Origin: an uncultured Paracoccaceae bacterium
GTDB taxonomy: Bacteria > Pseudomonadota > Alphaproteobacteria > Rhodobacterales > Rhodobacteraceae
Length of the DNA stretch: 6,010 bases
Direction of reading: 5' to 3'
NCBI GenBank assembly: GCA_913054485.1
Contig: CAJXHQ010000207.1
Location: 1 to 6,010, forward strand
Shown here one piece after another: positions 1 through 5,241 of this stretch. The notes below the pieces were generated by a model, which saw only the letters and a program-made list of their open reading frames with translations, did no database searches and was not told the origin of the DNA. The translations under genes and the position numbers were made by a program. Position 1 is the stretch's first letter. Each line of letters opens with the position of its first letter.

Positions 1-27
1 GACACCCTGCCGGAAGGAAGGGATAAG

Positions 28-1689
28 ATGGCGGGAACAGCCGGAAGCGGAGGGCTGGGCGCCCTCGGAATGGGCGGCATTGCGGCGGCAGCTGTGGTGG
101 CGGGCGGCGTTGTGGCCTATCTGACCGGAGTCTTCGGCGCTGATGAATTAGCGCTGCCCGTGGAAAAGCCGGCCGCTGTGGCTCCGGCCAACGGAAATTC
201 GGCTCCGGCCGTAAGCCCGGTCCAGGAAACATCCGAAACCCCGGCACCGTCCGAGCAAGCACAGGCGCAGCCGGAGGAAACAGCCCCAGCCTCTGCACTG
301 GCACCTGCTGAAACAGAAGAAGACCAGCCAGACATTTCTGCTGCTCAGGCAGTGGAAACTGCACCCGCGGCAGAAACGGACGCTGCGGAGACGGCACCCG
401 CGCCGGATGAGGCTGCGCAAGAGGACACCGTCAGCGAACCTGTCAGCGAACCTGTCAGCGGGCCGGCGGCAGAGCCAGCAACAGCGCAAGAGACCCCGGC
501 TCTTGCCGAGGATGGCAACGGGACCGCAACGGCAGCCGCCACGGCGGAAGACGTTGCAGGGGATGCCGCAGCAACGGCTGAAGAGCCGGCCGGGGCAGCA
601 GCTCCTGCAGCGGAAGAACCTGAACCCGCGGAACAGCCTGCGGCGGTTGCCGCGGAAGAGGCAGCTCCAGCCGCCGTGGAAACTGCTTTTGTGCTGGCCG
701 CGCCGGAGCTGGACACTGTGCGGTTTGAACCGGACGGCTCGGGCCTGATTGCTGGCCGCGCTGCGCCGGGCGCAACGATCTCGGTTCTGCTGGATGCGGA
801 TGTTCTGGACCAGTTCACCGTGGACGGGAGCGGGCAGTTCGTGGCCTTTGTGGCCGCCCCGCCGAGCGAGGCCCAGCGTGTGCTGACGCTTATGGCCAGT
901 TTGGACGGGCAGACCGATGCTTCGGACGCCAGTTTTATCCTGGGGGCAACCCGCGTGCCGGTCGTCGTGGCAGAGGCAGAGCCGTCAAAGGCGGGGGAGG
1001 CGGCGGCAGTTGACGCGCCGTCCGATGAGGTGCCAGCCGAGCAGCCGTCCGCCGAAGGAACTGCCGTGGCAGAGGCTCCGGCGGAGATGGCTGCAGACCA
1101 GCCGTCCGGGGCAGGTGAAGCGCCGGCCGAAACCGAAACGCCTGCTGCCGTTGCCGTGCTGCGGGCGGACTCCTCCGGGATTACCGTGGTACAGCCTGCT
1201 GCAAATGGTCCGGCGGGCGCCGTGGCGCTCGACACGCTTAGCTATGGCGATGCGGGAGACGTAGAGATCGCGGGCCGGGCCAAGGCCGAGGCTGCGCTGC
1301 GTGTCTATGTGAACAACAAGCCCGCCGGGGACCTGCTCAGCAGCGCGGATGGCACCTGGTCGGTCAGTCTCGAAGGGATCGCACCGGGCAGCTACACGCT
1401 GCGGGTGGATGAGATCAACGCGCAGGGCATCGTGCTGAGCCGTGTCGAGACGCCCTTCACCCGCGAGGCCCCCGAGGTACTGGCCGAAGCCGCGCCCGAG
1501 GCGGACCCGCAGGCACCGGAACCGCTGCTGCGCGCAATCACCGTGCGCAAAGGCGACAGCCTCTGGGCGATTTCGCGCAAGGCCTACGGTGACGGGCGGC
1601 TTTATGTGCGCCTGTTTGACGCCAACCGGAACGAGATCCGGAATCCGGACCTGATCTACCCGGGCCAGGTCTTTGCTCTGCCCGAGTGA
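28..1689 (+). CDS. Membrane-anchored LysM peptidoglycan-binding protein with Ala/Pro/Glu-rich linkers and Ig-like domains
   Basis: The 553-residue product has a short Gly/Ala-rich N-terminus with one hydrophobic segment (about residues 11-35) that looks like a signal-anchor and should place the rest in the periplasm. Residues 45-220 are low-complexity Ala/Pro/Glu. Residues 226-308 and 396-478 each look like a small beta-sandwich (Ig-like) domain, sharing an 'I-A-G-R-A' strand followed by a 'DGxGxF' or 'DGTWSV' turn; a second acidic Ala/Pro linker (about 315-375) separates them. Residues 503-551 form a LysM domain: 'VRKGDSLWAISRKAYGDG', then 'DANRNEIRNPDLIYPGQVFALP'. LysM domains bind N-acetylglucosamine-containing glycans such as peptidoglycan. 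No catalytic domain is visible, so a structural or tethering role between inner membrane and cell wall is inferred. The ATG at 28 has a Shine-Dalgarno-like purine run (GGAAGG, 16-21). The frame stays open to the left window edge, so an upstream start cannot be strictly excluded. The gene ends at its own terminator. Confidence 0.9.
   Translation: MAGTAGSGGLGALGMGGIAAAAVVAGGVVAYLTGVFGADELALPVEKPAAVAPANGNSAPAVSPVQETSETPAPSEQAQAQPEETAPASALAPAETEEDQPDISAAQAVETAPAAETDAAETAPAPDEAAQEDTVSEPVSEPVSGPAAEPATAQETPALAEDGNGTATAAATAEDVAGDAAATAEEPAGAAAPAAEEPEPAEQPAAVAAEEAAPAAVETAFVLAAPELDTVRFEPDGSGLIAGRAAPGATISVLLDADVLDQFTVDGSGQFVAFVAAPPSEAQRVLTLMASLDGQTDASDASFILGATRVPVVVAEAEPSKAGEAAAVDAPSDEVPAEQPSAEGTAVAEAPAEMAADQPSGAGEAPAETETPAAVAVLRADSSGITVVQPAANGPAGAVALDTLSYGDAGDVEIAGRAKAEAALRVYVNNKPAGDLLSSADGTWSVSLEGIAPGSYTLRVDEINAQGIVLSRVETPFTREAPEVLAEAAPEADPQAPEPLLRAITVRKGDSLWAISRKAYGDGRLYVRLFDANRNEIRNPDLIYPGQVFALPE
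430..460 (+). repeat. 12-bp in-frame tandem repeat (about 2.6 copies) encoding SEPV units
   Basis: The unit GTCAGCGAACCT occurs at 430-441 and 442-453, and GTCAGCG follows at 454-460. Because the unit is a multiple of three it stays in frame and encodes Val-Ser-Glu-Pro units at about residues 135-146 of the LysM protein. The two full copies are identical at the DNA level, which suggests recent slippage expansion inside the periplasmic linker. Copy number may vary between strains without breaking the frame. Confidence 0.85.
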
Positions 1690-1710
1690 TCCGGGGCAAA
1701 TATGTGTTGC

Positions 1711-1736
1711 AAACGCGCCCTTAGGGGCGCGTTTTT
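1711..1736 (+). terminator. Rho-independent terminator after the LysM gene
   Basis: A perfect 10-bp stem (AAACGCGCCC at 1711-1720 with GGGCGCGTTT at 1725-1734) closes a 4-nt TTAG loop, and the T run continues to 1736. It starts 21 nt after the LysM stop codon. It should separate that transcript from the downstream ABC transporter gene, which therefore needs its own promoter or readthrough. Only 66 bp lie between it and the transporter ATG, and I see no convincing sigma-70 box there. Confidence 0.9.
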
Positions 1737-1802
1737 CATTGCCGGATATGGCAGAGCCGGGCCAGCGCGCCTATCTCAGCAGGCCGGGCCAAGGAGAACA
1801 TC

Positions 1803-3611
1803 ATGAGCCAGACTGACACGGTCACAGCCGCTGACGAACGCAAATCCGGTGCCCGCACGCTGCGCAAGGTCGCGCCGTATCTTTGGCCCGCGGACAAGCC
1901 CTGGGTGAAGAAACGGGTTATTCTGGCAATGTCTATGCTGGTCCTGTCCAAGGTGATCGCGGTCTTTACGCCGATGCTCTACAAAATGGCCGTGGACAGC
2001 CTTGCCGGCGAAGGGGTGCCGCCGCTGGCATTGGGGGCGATCGGGATTACGGTGGCCTATGGCATGGCCCGGATCATGACCATCGGCTTTCAGCAGCTGC
2101 GCGATGCCATCTTTGCCCCCGTTGGCCAGCGCGCCCTGCGCCAGCTGGCGTTGGAGACCTTCACCCATATCCACCAGCTGAGCCTGCGCTATCATATCAC
2201 CCGCAAGACCGGCGGGCTCAGCCGTATCATCGAGCGCGGCGTCAAAGGGGTCGAGTTCCTGCTGCGTTTTCTGGTGTTTTCCATCGGGCCGCTGATCCTG
2301 GAGCTGACCATGGTGGCGGTGATCCTCGCCGTGGTGTTTGACATCCGCTACCTGCTGATCGTGGCCGGCACCATCGGGCTTTATGTCTGGTTCACATTTG
2401 CGGTCACCGAGTGGCGGGTGATGCTGCGCCGTGAAATGAACAAGCAGGATACGGAAGCCAATCAGAAGGCCATCGACAGCCTGCTGAACTTTGAGACGGT
2501 GAAATACTTCGGTGCGGAGAAACGCGAGGCGGAGCGCTACGACGTCTCGATGAAAGCCTACCAGGGGGCGGCGCTGAAAACCGCCTACTCCCTGGCTTTC
2601 CTGAATTTTGGCCAGTCGGTACTGATCACCGGCGGTCTGATCGGGGTCATGGTTCTGGCCGCCATGGGCGTGCAGGCCGGGCATCTGACCGTGGGCGATT
2701 TCGTCATGGTCAACGCCTATATGATCCAGATCACCGTGCCGCTGAACTTCCTCGGCACTGTCTACCGCGAGATCCGCCAGAGCCTGGTGGATATGGGCGA
2801 GATGTTCGATCTGCTTGATCAGCCGCAGGAGGTCTCGGACAAGGCGGATGCGCCTGCGCTGAAGGTGAACGGCGGACAGGTGACGCTGGAGGATGTCCGG
2901 TTTTCTTACGATGCCGAACGCCAGATCCTGAAGGGTGTCAGCCTGGATGTGCCTGCCGGGAAGACCGTGGCCATTGTTGGTGCGACGGGCTCTGGCAAAT
3001 CCACCATCGGGCGGCTCCTGTTCCGCTTCTACGATGTCACCTGCGGTGCGCTGAAGGTGGACGGGCAGGATGTGCGCGATGTCACGCAGGAGAGCCTGCA
3101 CGATGCCATCGGCGTGGTGCCGCAGGACACGGTGCTGTTCAATGACACGATCCGGTACAACATTGCCTACGGGCGCGCGGGCGCAACCGAGGCAGAAATC
3201 GTCCAGGCGGCCCGCGACGCGCAGATTCACGATTTCATCGAGGCTCTGCCGGATGGGTATGACACCACGGTGGGTGAACGCGGGCTGAAGCTGTCCGGCG
3301 GCGAGAAGCAGCGCGTCGGCATTGCACGCACTCTCCTGAAAAACCCGCCGGTGCTTCTGCTGGACGAGGCAACCTCGGCACTGGACACTGACACCGAGCA
3401 GGAGATCAAGGAGGCGCTGGCGTGTGCCGGGCAGGGGCGCACGGTGATCACCATTGCCCACCGCCTGTCCACGATTGCCGAGGCTGACCGTATTGTGGTG
3501 CTGGAGCAGGGGGAGATCGCCGAACAAGGCACCCATGATGAGCTGCTGGCCCGCGACGGCCGTTACGCCCATTTGTGGAACCGTCAGCAGGCTGATCAAG
3601 AGGTGGCGTGA
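1803..3611 (+). CDS. Atm1/HMT1-family ABC exporter half-transporter (fused permease and ATPase)
   Basis: The 602-residue protein has the usual length and order of a type I ABC exporter half-transporter, expected to act as an inner-membrane homodimer. Six hydrophobic spans lie at about 38-60, 74-96, 153-179, 180-204, 260-290 and 295-320. The ATPase follows: A-loop Tyr369, Walker A GATGSGKST (393-401), Q-loop Gln441 in 'VPQDTVLFNDTI', signature LSGGEKQRVGIAR (497-509), Walker B VLLLDE (517-522), D-loop SALD and H-loop His553. All key residues are intact. The 'QDTVLFNDTIRYNI' stretch and the membrane segments 'LNFGQS' (267-272) and 'PLNFLG' (313-318) are characteristic of the Atm1/ABCB7/HMT1 group. 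Characterised members move glutathione conjugates, metal-glutathione complexes or a sulfur compound linked to Fe-S and metal homeostasis. Asn268 and Gln271 fall where, from memory, the Novosphingobium Atm1 structure contacts glutathione. The exact substrate here is inferred. The ATG has an AAGGAG ribosome site 6 nt upstream (1791-1796). A general MsbA-like lipid exporter is the less likely alternative. Confidence 0.95.
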   Translation: MSQTDTVTAADERKSGARTLRKVAPYLWPADKPWVKKRVILAMSMLVLSKVIAVFTPMLYKMAVDSLAGEGVPPLALGAIGITVAYGMARIMTIGFQQLRDAIFAPVGQRALRQLALETFTHIHQLSLRYHITRKTGGLSRIIERGVKGVEFLLRFLVFSIGPLILELTMVAVILAVVFDIRYLLIVAGTIGLYVWFTFAVTEWRVMLRREMNKQDTEANQKAIDSLLNFETVKYFGAEKREAERYDVSMKAYQGAALKTAYSLAFLNFGQSVLITGGLIGVMVLAAMGVQAGHLTVGDFVMVNAYMIQITVPLNFLGTVYREIRQSLVDMGEMFDLLDQPQEVSDKADAPALKVNGGQVTLEDVRFSYDAERQILKGVSLDVPAGKTVAIVGATGSGKSTIGRLLFRFYDVTCGALKVDGQDVRDVTQESLHDAIGVVPQDTVLFNDTIRYNIAYGRAGATEAEIVQAARDAQIHDFIEALPDGYDTTVGERGLKLSGGEKQRVGIARTLLKNPPVLLLDEATSALDTDTEQEIKEALACAGQGRTVITIAHRLSTIAEADRIVVLEQGEIAEQGTHDELLARDGRYAHLWNRQQADQEVA

Positions 3612-3647
3612 TCCCGCGCCGGGCAGGTTTCAGATAATTCTGCGTGA

Positions 3648-3672
3648 GGCGGGCGGCCATTCAGCGCCCGCC
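3648..3672 (+). terminator. GC-rich hairpin downstream of the ABC transporter, weak terminator candidate
   Basis: GGCGGGCG (3648-3655) pairs perfectly with CGCCCGCC (3665-3672) around a 9-nt loop, 37 nt after the transporter stop codon. There is no T tract after it, so it does not meet the usual Rho-independent pattern. It may instead protect the mRNA 3' end or pause polymerase. Confidence 0.35.
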
Positions 3673-3737
3673 GCTGTGCCGCGATGCGCCGGGTAACCTC
3701 CTGTCAGTCAGCGGAAAATCAGCCGTTCGCTTTTTGC

Positions 3738-3753
3738 GTTCAAATAATTGGAC
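3738..3753. promoter_or_regulatory. Candidate operator: imperfect AT-centred palindrome
   Basis: GTTCAA (3738-3743) and TTGGAC (3748-3753) form an inverted repeat with one mismatch around an ATAA centre. It sits inside the AT-rich patch upstream of the helix-turn-helix gene and between the arms of the wider CCGTTCG/CGAACGG repeat. XRE-type regulators commonly bind short palindromes near their own promoter, so autoregulation is possible. No second copy is seen before the paralogue pair. A short imperfect palindrome can occur by chance. Confidence 0.22.
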
Positions 3754-3884
3754 TTAAATCGATCCCTAAGGCCCGCTTGCGAGTGTGCCGAACGGATTAG
3801 AACTTAACTTGCGTTCCATATCCGCCCAGGCGGGTGGGCGCAGTGTGAGGCCTGATTTGTGTCGATTTATTTGAGGTAGTTGCC

Positions 3885-4352
3885 ATGTTTGATTCCCTGA
3901 CTGCAAAACCATCCCGGGGGCGGCCCGGAAAACCCGGTTGCGGGGCCAAAGATAGTGAGACTTTTAAGGAAGGGCGGAGCCAGCGGATCCGCCATGCAGC
4001 CGAGCTGCGGGGGCTCTCCAAAATTACCGCGCTGGCTGCCCGGCTGAGCGTCTCTCCTGCCTCTGTGTCCAAGTGGCGCAACGGTGGCCACCTGTCGCTG
4101 GAAAACGCCTGCAGCATTGCGCAAGCGCTTGATATCTCGCTGGATTGGCTGCTGCTCGAGCGCGGTGCGCCGGAATGGCACCAGGACCGGAGGATCACCA
4201 GGGACGAGGTGAAGCTTCTGATGCTGCTGCGCCGCCGCCCGGACAGGGTGCAGAACATGATTCAGCGCGTCGTGGCGGAAATTCCGGAAGAGGAAAATTT
4301 TCCGTCCGCGAAAAAGGAAGCCCAAGTTCAAGGGGAGCGAAACCCATTCTGA
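3885..4352 (+). CDS. XRE-family helix-turn-helix transcriptional regulator
   Basis: The 155-residue protein is a small DNA-binding regulator. The helix-turn-helix of the Cro/CI type covers about residues 31-95: helix 2 is around 'ITALAARLSV' (47-56), the turn and recognition helix around 'SPASVSKWRNG' (57-67), and the closing helices run through 'LENACSIAQALDISLDWLLL'. The N-terminal 30 residues are basic and flexible and contain 'SRGRPGKPG' (about 10-18), which resembles an AT-hook core. The C-terminal part (about 102-155) is charged and probably helical, with no recognisable ligand, peptidase or kinase domain. Met1 is required because the next methionine lies beyond the domain; a GAGG ribosome site is at 3873-3876. 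It lies upstream of the paralogue pair on the same strand and is the natural candidate to regulate it and itself, but that link rests only on position. A phage-type repressor origin is possible, but no other phage genes are visible. Confidence 0.87.
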   Translation: MFDSLTAKPSRGRPGKPGCGAKDSETFKEGRSQRIRHAAELRGLSKITALAARLSVSPASVSKWRNGGHLSLENACSIAQALDISLDWLLLERGAPEWHQDRRITRDEVKLLMLLRRRPDRVQNMIQRVVAEIPEEENFPSAKKEAQVQGERNPF

Positions 4353-4496
4353 TAGACAGGTTCTCATCCACTGGACATGTTGGCCCTGCATCCGTCTCCC
4401 ACCTCCCCAGCCTCCGGTATGGAGGCCCCCCAAGGATCGGATCGCGAAGAGTAACTTTGTAAAATCAATCCCTTAAAGAGTGAAGAGGAAATTTCC
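4353..4496. promoter_or_regulatory. Leader/promoter region of the paralogue pair
   Basis: This 144-bp gap holds a small hairpin, GCCTCC (4410-4415) pairing with GGAGGC (4421-4426) around a 5-nt loop, without a T tract. The sequence then shifts from C-rich to A/T-rich. TAAAAT (4460-4465) is a good -10 match, but the hexamer 17 bp upstream (TCGGAT, 4437-4442) is a poor -35, so an activator or another sigma factor would be expected if this is the promoter. A strong ribosome site, AGAGGA (4484-4489), lies 7 nt before the ATG at 4497. Short direct repeats, GATCG twice (4435-4444) and AAGAGT at 4447-4452 and 4476-4481, flank the putative -10. Confidence 0.35.
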
Positions 4497-5159
4497 ATGT
4501 CCACCCTTCTGACCATCAACGTGATCAACGAAGAAGACACCGCCCAGAACATGTTCTTCTTTCAGGAGCCCGCGGTCTATGCAGGCGGCCCCACCGTCTA
4601 CAGCAACTCGCTCTATTCTGCGAACCTTGGCCCGACGTCCGGTGGCTCAACCCTGACGTTCCAGGCAAACCTGCAGTATTACGCCGGTATTCAGGAGGCC
4701 CACAGCACCCCCGAAGTGGGCCAGGCCTCGGGCTACACGTCCGCGAGCCAGGCGATTGATCTGGCGCTGGCGTCTGGCGGTGCGACCAATGACTTCACCG
4801 AGGCGACTCTGAACCCGCTGGCTCTGTCGGCTCCGACCGCCGGTGAGGGCATTCAGGACGGGGCCTTCCGCATCGCGGTGCCGAGCTTTAGCCCCCCGGC
4901 GCTGTACAACGTCGGGTCTGCGGTCCAGGTCAATGGCCTGACCACGCTGTCCAACTTTGTGCAGGCGTCGCCCAACACATTCACCGACTGTCAGCCGATC
5001 CTGAAATACTATGTTCAGACCGGCAGCTACACCGCAGGCACGGTGATGAACTTCACCCAGTCCAGCCAGACTGCTGCCCTGTGCGACTTCACAGGCGGTT
5101 ACACAACTGCGCAGGTGAAGCTGAAGTCCAACGGCACCTGGGACGTGTCGATGAGCTGA
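4497..5159 (+). CDS. Uncharacterised acidic beta-rich protein, paralogue A of a tandem pair
   Basis: I do not recognise a named family with a known function. The 220-residue product has no signal peptide or membrane span, so it is probably soluble. It opens with alternating hydrophobic residues and 'INVINEEDTAQNMFFFQEPA', a beta-strand pattern. From memory, similar 'VxNxS...FFQxPP...VYSN' proteins occur as hypothetical proteins in scattered bacteria and some fungi, but I cannot confirm this. Ser, Thr, Gly, Ala and Asn dominate, with 14 acidic and only 4 basic residues. The C-terminal block is the best conserved with paralogue B: 'FVQASPN', Cys165, 'KYYV', 'AGTV', then Cys196 in 'CDFTGGYT' and a final 'NGTWDVS'. 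Those are its only cysteines. Codons are strongly biased (12 of 14 Asn codons are AAC), consistent with high expression. The ATG has a good ribosome site at 4484-4489. It is likely the first gene of a two-gene operon. Confidence 0.88.
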   Translation: MSTLLTINVINEEDTAQNMFFFQEPAVYAGGPTVYSNSLYSANLGPTSGGSTLTFQANLQYYAGIQEAHSTPEVGQASGYTSASQAIDLALASGGATNDFTEATLNPLALSAPTAGEGIQDGAFRIAVPSFSPPALYNVGSAVQVNGLTTLSNFVQASPNTFTDCQPILKYYVQTGSYTAGTVMNFTQSSQTAALCDFTGGYTTAQVKLKSNGTWDVSMS

Positions 5160-5161
5160 TA

Positions 5162-5178
5162 GGCAAGCCTATCTTGCC
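5162..5178 (+). other. Short hairpin directly after paralogue A
   Basis: GGCAAG (5162-5167) pairs perfectly with CTTGCC (5173-5178) around a 5-nt loop, three nucleotides after the stop codon. It has no T tract. Together with the stronger hairpin that follows it forms a two-stem structure at the end of the first cistron, compatible with protection of the upstream mRNA segment from 3'-to-5' decay. Confidence 0.5.
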
Positions 5179-5183
5179 GGTCA

Positions 5184-5210
5184 GGGCAGGGGGCTTCGCG
5201 CCTCCTGCCC
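5184..5210 (+). other. Strong intercistronic hairpin between the two paralogues
   Basis: GGGCAGG (5184-5190) pairs with CCTGCCC (5204-5210), and the stem extends inward through one G-U pair to about 11 bp (5184-5194 with 5200-5210), closing a TTCGC loop. No T run follows, so simple Rho-independent termination is not supported. Its 3' arm can also pair downstream: CCTCCTGCC (5201-5209) with GGCAGGGAGG (5213-5222, one bulge), or CCTGCC (5204-5209) with GGCAGG (5234-5239), which overlaps the ribosome site of paralogue B. An mRNA stabiliser or translational modulator is plausible. Confidence 0.5.
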
Positions 5211-5230
5211 GCGGCAGGGAGGAAGATCCC

Positions 5231-5235
5231 GGAGG
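5231..5235 (+). promoter_or_regulatory. Ribosome binding site that decides the GTG start of paralogue B
   Basis: GGAGG lies 6 nt before GTG at 5242, ideal spacing. The reading frame is open further upstream into the end of paralogue A, but no ATG precedes this point in the spacer, and starting here aligns the N-terminus with that of paralogue A ('IIVRNQS' against 'INVINEE'). A second purine run, GGGAGGAAG (5217-5225), lies too far upstream to serve this start. Confidence 0.7.
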
Positions 5236-5241
5236 CAGGCA

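Larger units (their letters stand above)
3612..3884. other. 273-bp intergenic region before the XRE regulator
   Basis: No convincing gene is present. After the hairpin at 3648-3672 the composition becomes more AT-rich, especially 3730-3770 and 3855-3875, as expected of promoter DNA. A 7-bp inverted repeat, CCGTTCG (3723-3729) and CGAACGG (3789-3795), brackets the first AT-rich patch. A weaker hairpin, CGCCCA (3823-3828) with TGGGCG (3835-3840), lies in the probable leader. I could not pick a confident -35/-10 pair. TTGCGT (3734-3739) followed by TTAAAT (3754-3759) is the best seen, but its 14-bp spacing is too short. Confidence 0.6.

Noticed and set aside
1..27. Possible in-frame N-terminal extension of the LysM protein beyond the left edge
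   Set aside because: The frame is open, but the ATG at 28 has a suitable purine-rich site and is followed directly by a short tail and a membrane anchor. An upstream start cannot be tested within the window.
345..1235. A minus-strand open frame of about 300 codons opposite the LysM gene
   Set aside because: The product is low-complexity Ser/Ala, the mirror of the Ala/Pro/Glu linkers on the plus strand, with no ribosome site or domain.
1756..1791. 9-bp direct repeat GCCGGGCCA (1756-1764 and 1783-1791) before the ABC transporter
   Set aside because: It is short, GC-rich and unsupported by any other regulatory signal; likely chance.
1776..3599. A minus-strand open frame of about 600 codons opposite the whole ABC transporter gene
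   Set aside because: It mirrors the transporter codon for codon. The predicted protein is His/Gln/Arg-rich with no recognisable domain, and the plus strand carries every ABC motif. It is a by-product of GC-rich codon bias.
4375..4380. ACATGT palindrome upstream of paralogue A as a possible regulator site
   Set aside because: Symmetry stops at 6 bp and it does not resemble the palindrome before the regulator gene.
3867..4433. Minus-strand open frames overlapping the XRE regulator
   Set aside because: They have no recognisable domain, and they lie opposite a clear helix-turn-helix gene with a proper ribosome site.
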